Source: Cristatella mucedo
Lineage: Eukaryota; Bryozoa; Phylactolaemata; Cristatellidae
Reading direction: 5' to 3'
DNA length: 64,000 nucleotides
Assembly (NCBI GenBank): GCA_009760855.2
Contig: WPIO01000135.1
Coordinates: 1,033,501 to 1,097,500 of the forward strand
Shown: piece by piece, positions 23,674 through 34,075 of the stretch
Numbering within the stretch: position 1 is the first letter of the stretch
How the letters are laid out: every line of letters starts with the position of its first letter
Translations under genes and position numbers: made by a program
Notes under the pieces: model-generated
Seen by the model: the letters and a program-made list of their open reading frames with translations, nothing else
What the model was told of the DNA's origin: nothing
Database searches by the model: none

Positions 23674-25046
23674 AAAGCACAATCAAAATCGAAAAAAGTA
23701 ATCTTAATGAGAATTAGGTGCTAACTACTAAGAGCCTTGTTTACAAGCTACGTATACATGGATAGAACAACTAATGAGTCATTTGTACACCTCAGGTACC
23801 GCTTCTCGTCAGCTACAGCTCACATTCACCATCTTCAGAAAATAGCTGTAGTCCGATCTTTGCAGCTGCGTAAATGCAAACTAAAAATTGCTGACTTTTG
23901 CACCAGAGGTTAGGCATATTTCTCAGCGAAAGTCGCGGGCAAACAGGATTACTAAGTGCTGAATAATGTAGAAGTGGTAGTCAATCATGTCAGCAATATA
24001 AACAGTCGCCGTCAGAGGCGGAGTCACCGTCAGAGGTCAGAGGCGGAGCCCGGATTTTCATTTGGGCGCAAGATCAGCAATTAATGAAAGATTGTAGCAA
24101 GAAATCAGAGTGCTCATTCGAAACGAATTCGGCGGCTGCTCATTGAGTAGACTTAAGACATACTGTAATCATTGGTGAGGGTCGGGGAGTATAGGAATGG
24201 GGGGGCGGCGGTCGAGGTCACTGGTCCGAGTGGGTGGTGGGGCTGCAAACGCCCCCCTCCCGCCAACCAGCGCCGCAGTAAAGGACCTGGTAGTACAGCA
24301 AGAAAGCGAGATACCAAGTAACTCTAGTGCGTCCCATATTGGAACTAGCCAAGCGTGGACGTCAATGGTCGCTTTAATGCTATTAGCTTTTTTCCGAGCG
24401 CGGATGCGCGGTGCCTTAAAACTATAGGCGCATCGGAGGTACCATCTAGGGCCAATGCTGACCTGCCGAAACTCCGCCTGATTCATGCGACTGAGTCGGC
24501 ACCTAGCACCTGCGGCGCCACGTCGCGGTATGAATGCGCACGCACGATCTGCTGCAGCTCGCAGGAATACGAGCGCTGTATTACGCCTAGCCGACCTGCG
24601 GCGGAGGAGGCAGCCTCCTTTCGGCTGCCTCCGAGCAGGTCTTCGTCTTCTGGATCGACGACGACTTCCGAGATTTCGCCCGCTTTCCACTTGGACACGA
24701 CCGCTGCCGCGGCTTCCTCTTCTTCCGCTTTCTCGTCAGCCTGCCAAGGGCAAGGTCGAGCACGTTTAATAGCAGAGCGGCAAGTGTATGGTCGAGAAGC
24801 AACGATGCGACGCGAAGGGTGACCGCCTCGTGGCGTGCGATGGCCATCTCGCCAAGCGTCGCGGCACTTTGCCGCCTCGTCATGAGCAAAAGACGTTTAC
24901 CGCGCCGCGCTGCCAGTTTCACGAGACGAGCTGGCGGGCGCCAGAATCGGCTGCGACCGCGCTAAAGCTGCCGTCGGCCAAACTCGCGCGACCGCTGCAC
25001 ATGACCGAGAGAGCGAGAGTGAATGAAAGAGAGAGCGAGAGAGAAT

Positions 25047-25106
<60 letters not shown>

Positions 25107-25649
25107 AAGAAAGAGAGAGAGAGAGAGAAAGAGAGAGTAGAGAGTAGAGAGAAAATGAAAGAGAGAGAGAGAGAGAGAGAGAGCGCAGCTCACTTCCTTA
25201 ATACTATACAAGCCGCCGTCATCCCTTGACGAAATGCACCTCTGGTCCGGAACGCATTGCCATCAACTTACCTGCGATTCATCGGTCTGTTACAAACGTC
25301 AACGAAAGCATGGCGGAATAGCTATTCACCGGATAAGGTTTAATCGCTGCACTAGCACTGCTTTTGCTGACTAAACAAGGTAGTGCCTCCTTAGTAAATT
25401 TGAAGTGCCGCCTCTGAGCCGGCGGGCGCTTCTCACCTGCGCCACGCTCACGTAGGTGCCGTGCTGCTGGCATCCGATGTCGAACACGTATTTCCCTTTG
25501 CCTTCGGGCTACAACGCCGCAATTCGAACCTGGATGACCGTCGCCGATAGCAGCCAGCTGATCCGAGCGAGCGTGCTGGAGAGCCGTGACCGGAAGCGCA
25601 CGCTGGCGGGGCGCGGGCCACTCCTGCCGCTCTGCGCTCTGAGCTCCAA

Positions 25650-25706
<57 letters not shown>

Positions 25707-28254
25707 ACCCGGTTCTCCTTGTAGCGGCCGACGAACTTGTGGTTGGCGTGCACCAGCTCGCCGGCGCCCTCCATGCGGCCCTCCTTCCACATGCCCGCAT
25801 ACTTGGAGCCCGTCTCCGCCCAGACGTACGTGCCGTGCCCGTGACGCACGTGATTCTGCCACTCGCCGTCGTACGTGTCGCCGTTGATGTAATAATAGAC
25901 GCCCGGGCCGCACCGCTGGTCGTCCACCCAGCTTCCTGCCGAAGGCATTGGGCCGGCGCTCAGCCTACCGCTCCGCTCTCCTTTCGACGACCGCTTCTGG
26001 CCGCGAGCGAGCGCTAGCGCCAGTGACTCGCGAGCTGGATTGCTGGTGCCGCCGTCCGCGCCCGTCGACGCCGCTCGCGCCCGTCGACGCCGCTCGCGCG
26101 AGTTTGACGAGCGAGCGCAGGAGCGGCGCGGGCGCAGGAGCGAGCTCGCGCTGCATTTGACGATCGCGATCTGACGACCGCGATCTGACGATCGATCGAT
26201 CTGCAGCTGTCTGAGCGCTGCAGCTGTCTGAGCTGCATCTGCATCTGCATCTTCAAGCGACGGTCGAGGCCGCCGCCGCCGTCGGGTGCCGGCCGATGGG
26301 CGCCCGACGGCGGCGGCGGCGGCGGCGGCGAGGAGCCGGACGGGGGCGCGGATCTCACCTTCGTACTTGGATCCGTCGGGATAGATGAACGTGCCCTGCC
26401 CGTGCTTCTTGCCGCGCGCGTACTCGCCTATGTAGCGAGCGCCCGCTCCCTGCTTGAACCTGCGGCAGCGAACGCAAGCGGCGATTTGCCCGCGCGTCGG
26501 CGGCGGCGGCGGCCTCCTCACCAGCCGCGCTCGCACCGCTTCCGCCGGGCTCGGCGAGAGCGTCTCGCGCGTGCGCGCCGTCTAGTGGCCCCGTCGCCCG
26601 GAGCCGAATGGCTGCGCTGGTGGCGCGAGCGGGAAGTAGCGGGTGACGGTGGGTGGTAATTAGATGCGCTCCCTAGCGTCGGCCTCGTCTCGAGGAGGAA
26701 GAGATTTGAACCTGATAGGTTTTTTTTTAGAGACGGGCTTACGGCTCGGTGGACTGCTATCGTATACCCAGCTCATGAGCTTCCAGGGCAGGTGCCCGAA
26801 GGTGCACGCAGTTCACGAGCTGCTGCGGCCGGCAGCGCCGGATCCCCGGCGGCGATGCTAAGCCTGTCTAAAGCGAAATGGGCGATTTCTAGTCGTGCTT
26901 ACTCATAATTCGGTCAGCGGGGAAAGACATAAGAAATGCCGAGTCTGCTGCAGCAGGATGGACCGGGCCGAGCGTGCCAGGCATGCGCGAAGCCGAGGAG
27001 GGATAGCGAGCACCTGCGTGCTGCTCTCGCGCTAGAGCGCAGGGGGCGAGGGGACACCTGCCTCGCACCCCCACGCCTGCGCTATCGCGCTCGCAGGCAC
27101 CAGCTCGAAGGAGGAGGCGCTCTGAGTGCGGCGGCGCATTCCGACTCGACGCCTGTGGCGAAGCCGGCCGTGCAGCTCGTGAACTGCTAGTCCTGCAGGG
27201 GGCTGGAATCCATGGAAGTCCGCTCACACAGTGACTGACCGTCTCCTCTCGGCTTGCCTGCCGCTATATCCGAACGAGTGCTTGCTCAGCCGACCTCTAC
27301 TTTGCTTTTATTTCCCGGTCCGTCTTGTTTTCCAAATAATTGATGGAAAGAAATTCCCGTTTCGGCTGCTGCTACCGGTCTACGGCACGTGACCGTTCTG
27401 GCCGCACACTTACTCTACTCGCTCGCTGCGGCTGCGGCTGCGGCGGCTGCACGGCCCGAAGCGTACCGCAACAAAGTGTGAGCGCGTAAATGCGATAGCG
27501 GTTGAGCCGGCACTGCTACCGCTACAGCCTCGCTAGCTCAATCAACCTTCGCCGCCAGGGCAGCAGCAGCAGCAGCAGGAGTAGCAGTGCGCAGAGCGAG
27601 TCGGCAGCTGGATGCGAGCGCACGACGAGCGAGCTGCAGCTGCAGTGCTGCTAATCCAGCACTAGCCGACAACCCGCTCAGCGCGCGAGCACCTCTCTCG
27701 CGACTCTTCCTGCCCCGCTGCACCGGCGCACGACCGCGGGGGGGGGGCCGGGATAGGGGCGGGGCGGGCAGCGGGCAGCGTGCTCGCGGCCTGGCCGTGG
27801 GGCCCGGTGCGACCGGCGGTTGCCGGCTCGGAGCGAGCGAGCGATCTGACCGCAGCTGCGGCAAGCTGGCGAACGAGGAAGGATCGTTAGTGCCATCGAA
27901 AGCGGCAGGCGAGCGGCGCAGGTGAGAGCGGCAAGAAAGCCTGCGCTAGCGTCGACGAGACGAGCCCGCGTCGGCGGGCGCGCGGCAGGATCGGGCTTAG
28001 AGTGCCCGGGCGCGCGCGCACCCGTTGCCGCCGCGGCCGCACTCACTTGTAAGTGCCCTGCCCGTGACGCTTGCCCGAGTCGTACTGTCCTTCGTAGGTG
28101 TCACCGTTTGGCAGAGTGGCCTTTCCAGCGCCGTGGCGCTCTTCCTTCTCATTGCGCTGCCCCTCGTACTCCTGCAAGCGACGGCGGCGGTTGACTCTCC
28201 ACTCGGCCGCTGTCGTCGTCGCGCGAGGAGCCGCGGCGGCGGCGGCGGCGGCGA

Positions 28255-28287
<33 letters not shown>

Positions 28288-28525
28288 CCGCTTCAAAGCC
28301 CAGACGCGAAGCGGCCGCTGCTACATGGCCCGCCTCATCCCCACCTCCCCCATCCGAGGGCCGCTCAGGATTGTCCGGAGGCCGCGACGCGCCTCGTCCG
28401 ACAATTCTAGCTAGTGGCCACCGATTAGTTATTACGGCATGCGCGCAGTTCCTGCGAGAGTGTGCACTTACCCCGAGATACGGGCCGCGCTCTTCTTCCT
28501 CGAAGTCTGAGCCCGCGTCGGACAT
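21889..28525 (-). CDS. RSPH1: Radial spoke head 1 homologue (MORN-repeat protein)
   Basis: Axonemal protein of the radial spoke head, needed for motile cilia and sperm flagella. Seven exons read 28525-28472, 28171-28047, 26459-26359, 25935-25709, 25508-25437, 24740-24596 and 22136-21889 (TGA at 21891-21889). All phases agree, giving about 323 aa (human about 309). The start [14 protein letters not shown] parallels the vertebrate acidic N-terminus. MORN repeats follow across roughly residues 19-190, including [53 protein letters not shown] and [13 protein letters not shown]. Next come [11 protein letters not shown], which matches the vertebrate KWKATQITEL region, and an Ala/Glu-rich acidic tail. 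Exons 1-6 are firm. The last exon is inferred from phase, acidic composition and length, and its donor (GTCGGC) is weak; reading on in exon 6 would instead stop at 24483. Confidence 0.88.
22137..24595 (-). other. RSPH1 intron 6
   Basis: 2,459 bp between exons 6 and 7. It holds a CpG-rich patch at about 22150-22850 with many spurious ORFs, AT-richer DNA, and a (GA)n microsatellite at 23570-23670. No additional exon was recognised on either strand. Confidence 0.55.
23570..23670 (+). repeat. (GA)n microsatellite
   Basis: About 100 bp of GA repeats with a few GG interruptions, inside the inferred RSPH1 intron 6. Confidence 0.95.
25013..25183 (+). repeat. (GA)n compound microsatellite
   Basis: Long GA-rich tract with interruptions (gggaaagaaag, gagtagagagtag, gaaaatgaaag) inside RSPH1 intron 5. 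Confidence 0.95.
25651..25708 (-). repeat. (GA)n microsatellite abutting the RSPH1 exon 4 donor
   Basis: On the gene strand intron 4 (200 bp) begins GTGAGAGAGAAAGAGAGAGA and continues as a GA run for about 55 bp, so the array starts within the 5' splice-site consensus. Confidence 0.92.
26460..28046 (-). other. RSPH1 intron 2
   Basis: 1,587 bp, GC- and CpG-rich over 26500-28000. It includes a short G-run at 27739-27747. Open frames on both strands reflect base composition; none has family support. Confidence 0.5.
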
Positions 28526-28574
28526 GGCAGACGGCAGCTACAATATGCTACAAATGTAGCACGCACTGACTGCG

Positions 28575-28593
28575 GCTAGCAACGGTATCCAAT
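28575..28593 (-). promoter_or_regulatory. Candidate RSPH1 promoter: RFX half-site and CCAAT box
   Basis: About 50 bp upstream of the RSPH1 ATG the minus strand reads GTTGCTAGC (28583-28575), resembling half of an RFX X-box, and an inverted CCAAT lies at 28589-28593. X-boxes are usual in promoters of ciliary genes. Only one half-site is clear, so this is suggestive. Confidence 0.3.
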
Positions 28594-29868
28594 GGTGGCG
28601 GCGCCGTGGTCACGTGAACATCCGGTGGCGCCGGCGCGGGGATGCGGCTGTCCTGGCCCCAGCCGAGCTCGGCTCTCGGTTGCCGTCGGAGCGGCGCGGC
28701 ATTGTGCGCACCGGGTACGCGCTCCCGTGGCTCTCAGTGACGTCGCCATCTCAAGGACGAAGCGAAGGGGCTTTAAGTCTGGCTGCGGGGTGAGGGTCGC
28801 GCGAGGAGGCTGCGCGCGCGCGCGCGCGCGCGCTCGCAGTAGCTGCCAAACCGCCGCACGGCCTGCCGCCCCGCGCGCGACGTTCACACCGCCAACAACA
28901 AGCCGAGCTGCCCGACCGGGAACGAGGAGCTGCGCTGCGACGCGTCTCTTTCCGAAGGACAAGCTCCAGCTCCCCTCCGATACTGCTACCGAATCCTAAA
29001 GCAGCGGCTGGCTCGCTGTTCCCCCCTCCCCTCCCGTCGACGCGCTCGCAACGGCGGCGATCGTTACGACCGGACCGAGCCCTCCCGACTAAAGAGAGAG
29101 CTCCGATTAATCGACGTACCGGCGGACGTCAGCAGCCCGCTCGCTGGGCGGTGCGTCTGCTCGACCTGAGTCGTCTGTCTCACCTCTCGCACCGCTCGGT
29201 GCACAGTATGACCCACGGTTTCAGATGCAGCTACTCTGGGCGTTGGCCTGATCGGCTCAGGGCCCGCGTCGTAATCATTCCGCTACTTAAGGCGGCAGGT
29301 TGTGGCGGGCAGCCGCGCTCGCACTCGTTTGCGGTTGCCGCTCTCGCACTCATGGCTCTGCCGCGAGAGAGCTCGCGCCGTGCCAAAGCAGCGGGTCCAG
29401 TTGCTCGTGGTGTGCGCGAACGCAAGACGTGGGTATACCGCACCGAGGCCTGCAGTGGGCTGGCTAGCAGTGGGCTGGCTAGCAGTGTGCTAGACGCGTC
29501 CTATCCGAAGTACGTCTCGCAGTCTGTGTCTCTTATGGCCCGCCATATATTTACTGGCTGGACTGTTCGATCTGCATCTGCGCGTCGCTGGCGGACTTCA
29601 CGCATCGGCATTGGCTAAATTTAGCGTCGGTGTATACGCTAGCTAAACGTTTAGGTGAAAATCTTCAAGATTTCGAGTTTGCCCGAGATTATTAGCGGTT
29701 ACTCAATTTAAAGTGTTAGGCTCATAATTAATGGTGTAGACCATGTGAAAAGTCAGCTGAAACGATGGCTAGTCAGTTACAATTTAACTTCCAGCTAGTA
29801 AGTGGTACATGCGTGCCTGTCTTTGGCCGTGTCTCGTACCAGTCTTCGCTTAGGACATGGATTTGTCC
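28594..29868. other. CpG-rich upstream region of RSPH1
   Basis: High CpG from 28.6 to about 29.2 kb (cgcgcgcgcgcgcgcgcgc at 28811-28829), grading into AT-rich DNA. Probably the RSPH1 promoter CpG island. The plus frame from ATG 29352 has no recognisable family. Confidence 0.45.
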
Positions 29869-29876
29869 TATTAAGG

Positions 29877-30063
29877 CAGCGGTTCTCAACCTGTGGGTCG
29901 CGACTCCTTTGGGTGTCGAAAGACCCTTTCACAGGGATCGCCTAAGACCATCGGAAAACACGCATTTCCACATTTCGCACACAATAATTTAATGGTTGGG
30001 GGTCGCCAAAACATAAGTAACTGTATGTAAGGGTCGCGGCATTAGGAAGGTTGAGAACCACTG
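29877..30063. mobile_element. SPIN-like non-autonomous hAT transposon
   Basis: 187 bp starting CAGCGGTTCTCAACCT and ending AGGTTGAGAACCACTG (16-bp terminal inverted repeats, one mismatch). It is flanked by an exact 8-bp duplication TATTAAGG (29869-29876 and 30064-30071), diagnostic of hAT elements. The subterminal GTGGGTCGCGAC and AAGGGTCGCGGCATTAGGAA resemble the SPIN/OposCharlie3 family known for horizontal transfer among animals. No transposase is present. The superfamily is certain; the SPIN link is from memory of the family. Confidence 0.85.
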
Positions 30064-30416
30064 TATTAAGGTATAGGCGCTCTTGATCACTACTATACTC
30101 GGCTAACGTCGGCATGTCCACGTGTTTCGGTCTAGGAACTGCCGCCTGTGAGCAGTGTTTTAAGGTGCCGCCAACTTCGCCAGTATCGTTCTCCGTATCA
30201 TATCCGTATCTCAGTATCGTTCTCCCGTCTGTAAAGAATTGTACTTGATTCCAAGGACTTCAGTTCACTAGCCGCGATGGCACGTTCGTTACAGCACGAA
30301 CGGCAAGACAAGTGTGAACCACTAGAATCAATGCTGAGCGACGTCTATTAGTTTCAAATCGGGAAAAGGGTGAAATTCAGAATGCTTGCTATCTTTTACT
30401 GTCGTGGAAAAGCATC

Positions 30417-30565
30417 TTGCTTATTTCAGTGTTTGCGTATTTCAGTATTTGCTTATTTCAGTGTTTGCGTATTTCAGTATTTGCTTATTTCAGTGTTTGC
30501 GTATTTCAGTATTTGCTTATTTCAGTGTTTGCGTATTTCAGTATTTGCTTATTTCAGTGTTTGCG
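30417..30565 (+). repeat. 32-bp tandem repeat, about 4.7 copies
   Basis: Units start TTGCTTATTTCAGTG at 30417, 30449, 30481, 30513 and 30545. Each is itself two diverged 16-bp halves (TTGCTTATTTCAGTGT and TTGCGTATTTCAGTAT). Confidence 0.95.
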
Positions 30566-30837
30566 AAGCTGCTAGGCAGCGTGGCGGTCATCTGCAGACG
30601 AGCAGCCAAATAATTTGGGAAACTTCCAAAGACGAGCTTTTCTATCTCGCCTTCCACACCGAGCATACTTTTGCACGACGTCTTGCTCCTGCTACTTCCC
30701 GTGTCCACTGCTAGTAACATTCCCAGCGCTTGATTTTTCAGCAGATATACTTCCGTCAATTACAAAGATGCGAAGGCTGTGTGATTTTTCATCGAGAGAA
30801 ACTTGAACCCCTAGGGTGACAGTAAAACCCAAACATG

Positions 30838-30840
<3 letters not shown>

Positions 30841-30890
<50 letters not shown>
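30841..30890 (+). repeat. (AT)n microsatellite
   Basis: About 25 AT units, near the presumed 3' end of the reverse-oriented retrotransposon that follows. Confidence 0.95.
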
Positions 30891-30893
<3 letters not shown>

Positions 30894-30899
30894 GATTTA

Positions 30900-32490
30900 C
30901 TAATATATTTGACGTGCGTATATATATTAGCCAGCGGTGCCCTGCCCTGCCGGGGTCGTGGGTGGTACCCGGGCCTCCCAGTTCAGAATCAAGGACCACA
31001 CGGCTTCCGAGCCGGTAATGGTGTCGGAGACGCAGAGCCGGCTTAAAGCCGTGCTCTCCGCGCCTGGGGTGCTGAGGTCGGCCAGGAAGCTTCATTATTT
31101 GGCCACAAGCTGCCGAGAGCACCGACCACGAAAGGCCTCGGCACTGTCGACCGGTAGCCAGCGGTCAGGACAGACCGGGCAATGGCTGCATATTTATCGG
31201 TCTTGTTCCAGGCCGCCATAATCAGAGCATCCTCGCTGCTGTCGAACGGCACTGTCACATAAACAATTACTAAATCAGTGCCGTTGTCAATGGCCAGGTC
31301 CGGCTTGAGAGCCAGACCGCCGGCAAGCGGGAGGGCGCGGCCTGCCGACCTGTGGGTGGAGAGCGGTGGCCGGAAGAGCTTCGATTAGCCGACCCGGAAA
31401 CAGGTTGTGTCGGGCCGTAATTGCATGCGGCATCGGCCGGCAGTGGCTCAGCTGGTGGTAAACGTTCTCAGCCTCTATGCGGCATAGGTGGCAGCTGGTA
31501 GCCGTCCCAGGGTACGCCCGACTCCTGGCAGAAGCTACTGGCAGCACGTCCGGGCGCGCTGGATGCACGAACCGCCAGCCCCGGAATGACAAGCCAAGAC
31601 CTGAGGTCAAGAAGTGACTGTGGGTGGCGAATCTGTGCGTGGCCAGGCAGCGGCTGACACTGCCCTGTGCAGGCTGGGCCGCCCAAGCACGCCCTTCCAC
31701 GAGCCTGGCGAGCCCTCGCAGCTTCGCGATGACCGCTCGTGGAACGACCCAGTGCTCGATGCCGTCAGGGTCGGTGGACACAGCCGGCACTTCAGGGTCA
31801 GGGTCAGCGAGAGGCGACAGGAGAACCACTTGAGGCACTTACGCAACCGGGAAATGCACTGATGCAAAGTTTTGCAGACCGCACGAAAAGCGACATAGCT
31901 CCATCAGAGCCTTTATGGCTGGTTGCAGAGCAGCCTTAGGCGCAAGCCGAGCCCGACAACGGCAGTCGAGCCGTGGCAAGAGGAAAGTGCGCAAGGCGTC
32001 AAGCTTTTGCCAAGGGGCGAGAAGAAGGCTGGCCTGAAGCAGGTTAATGTCCGTTGTAAGGGAAGAGCAGGCCTGCTCTATTTCAGCCCTAGGCTGCCCG
32101 AGACCATACGGGGCTCCAAGGTCAAGGCCAGTGACACGGTCTTCGGTAGCTCGGGGATCCACCTGTCATGTAGGGTGATTGAGGTGGGCACGGCCTTCGC
32201 ACCATTTCGGGCGCCGACATTGCGCGTCGCCGGCCAGAACTACATGCCCAGCATCGACGCAGCCTGTTCAGTGGCGGACACGAGGGCCTGAAGACCAGAG
32301 GACGTGCCCGAGTACACGGCGAGGTCACCTGCCAAGGCACAGACCGACAGGAAGGTTCCACCAAGCCGGAAACAAGACTCGTGCATGTTAGCAGCGAGTC
32401 TGACAACCGGTTTCATCGCCAGATCAAAGAGAATTGGTGATAGAGGGTCGCATTGCCGGACGTCGGCAGTCGCCTTGGCCAATTATGCCC
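30900..32490 (-). mobile_element. Truncated R2/NeSL-like non-LTR retrotransposon
   Basis: Read on the minus strand in several frames: RT motif region QCDPLSPILFDLAMKPVVR then ALAGDLAVYSG (about 32480-32300; the usual ADD is changed to AGD), then LLAPWQKLDALRTFLLPRLD (about 31990), then a Cys/His knuckle CHLCRIEAENVYHQLSHC (about 31480-31427), then VPFDSSEDALIMAAWNKTDK (about 31250-31190), all in the order found in R2/NeSL/CRE-type elements with a C-terminal endonuclease. Frames shift between segments, the 5' part is missing and the element abuts a family A LINE. Non-functional copy; clade assignment is tentative. Confidence 0.7.
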
Positions 32491-32499
32491 TACCAATAT

Positions 32500-33170
32500 C
32501 GTCAATAATAATAATAATAGTAATGATAATTTGATATAGCACCCTTAGACAACTCAATCCCTGTCTAGGAATTTTACATTTGCTGCAAAAGAAGCACGAT
32601 AGAATGGTCAGTGGTAGCATGCTCAATGACAAAAAGCATAACATGGTTAGGAGTGACATACACAGGGTCAGCAGGCAAATATGGTTAGTGGCAGCATGCA
32701 CACTGTCAGCACGCTTAAGCACGTAAAGGACGAAGTTCATGGACCCACTCACTGCTGTGATTAATGGGATAAATGTATGGATTTTTTGTTACTTTTGAAA
32801 TGTGCTAAAGTCAGTGGACGTCATGACGCAAGTCGGGAGTGAGTTCCAGGCTTTCGGAGCATGCAAACTAAATGCACGGTCTCTAAAGGATTCGAGATTA
32901 TTAAAAAGTATAGGCCAACGATTAGATTCCAAAAAGTGAGTGGTAATATGCTTAGCCTAATGGGGCAGTAGATGTGATAGGTATTGTGGAGCCGAAGAAT
33001 GAAGAGGCCTGAAAGTTAGTGACAGAACCTTGAAGTTGATGCGTTGCTTGACTGAGAACCAATGCAGATCGGCGAGAAGTGGTGTGATGTGGTAACTGCG
33101 ACGCTCAGGACAGACAATCCTAGCTGCCGAGTTTTGCACAAGCTGCCAACGTCAGGTTGCACAGGCCGGT
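32500..33170 (-). mobile_element. LINE family A copy, RT C-terminus and 3' end
   Basis: An (ATA)n tail at about 32505-32520, then the 3' UTR. The minus frame at 32957-33139 reads SYHITPLLADLHWFSVKQRI and YLSHLLP. Inserted beside the R2/NeSL-like remnant. Confidence 0.78.
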
Positions 33171-33804
33171 AGACAAGCAATATTTGGTGCCACTTCCTTT
33201 CTGCTCGTTATTACAAAGATCGGCCCTACACTGTCGTTCATTCATCAGCCCTATATCGTCGTTCCTAAAAACCACAAATAAAGTAAACATGCTAAATCTC
33301 ACAGGTGCGACCGATGCTGATAGAGCTAGAGCCTCGAAGCACTGACAGCAAATCACAGAAAAGAAAAGAAAATCCGGGGTGCGCAGGTACGCAGGTGATC
33401 CACACACACACACACTGGTGGTGTGTATTGGCCGCACATGGGACGTCAATCGCAGCAACTGCGTACGACCACTTATCCGGTCGATGGTCTACCGTTATAT
33501 CACTGACTATGAAGATTATACCGACTCCGTCGCATACAAGAAGGGGTTTTCCGTATGACACAGACGGCTCCTATTACTCTAATAGTCGGCGAGTCTTTAA
33601 CATTCCGTTTGCAGAAAGACGGTTACTTTGGTTGGCCTATGTTTCGGTATGATTGGGCCTTTTGGTGCTAACGAACGATGGATGTATCTATATCTGTTAT
33701 TCCACAAAACTTCAAAGCCACAAGGACGAAGTGGATGTTAAGCTGGTGAGTTTTCCTTGGGGAAATCACAGACTATATGGCTTTGGATGTAAATAAGGTA
33801 GCCA
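33171..33804. other. Intergenic, nothing recognised
   Basis: Overlapping ORFs on both strands at 33120-33652 without family or splice support; a short (CA)n at about 33400. Confidence 0.4.
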
Positions 33805-34075
33805 GCAGAAGTCACCTCATACAAAAAAAGAGAAAGCGAGAAGCGTTCCTGAATTGGCAGGAACAGTTAATTGAAGTGAGTTGAGTAGCTGTGAAATAGC
33901 AGCTCAGGACGGTTGGAAAGAATATGCCACAGCCAGCAGCAAGAGATAATATATCGTTGAGACGGAAATGTGGAAGTGAGTTCCACAGACTAGGAACTGC
34001 AAAACAGAAGCTTATTTCCCTAACATTCTTCAAGCGAAAAAATAGAGCAACTAATTTATAGACCATTTAGGACCT
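33805..34075 (-). mobile_element. LINE family B RT C-terminal fragment
   Basis: The minus-strand frame contains SLWNSLPHFRLNDILS and VLSCYFTATQL, matching the better copy at 49950-50550. Truncated at both ends. Confidence 0.7.

Noticed and set aside
25448-26536. A 362-aa single-exon ORF on the minus strand over RSPH1
   Set aside because: It reads through introns 3 and 4 of RSPH1; MORN segments are separated by low-complexity intron translation.
27997-28559. Long Gly/Ala/Pro ORFs on both strands at 28.0-28.56 kb
   Set aside because: They overlap RSPH1 exons 1-2 in other frames or strands and come from GGC trinucleotide runs in intron 1.
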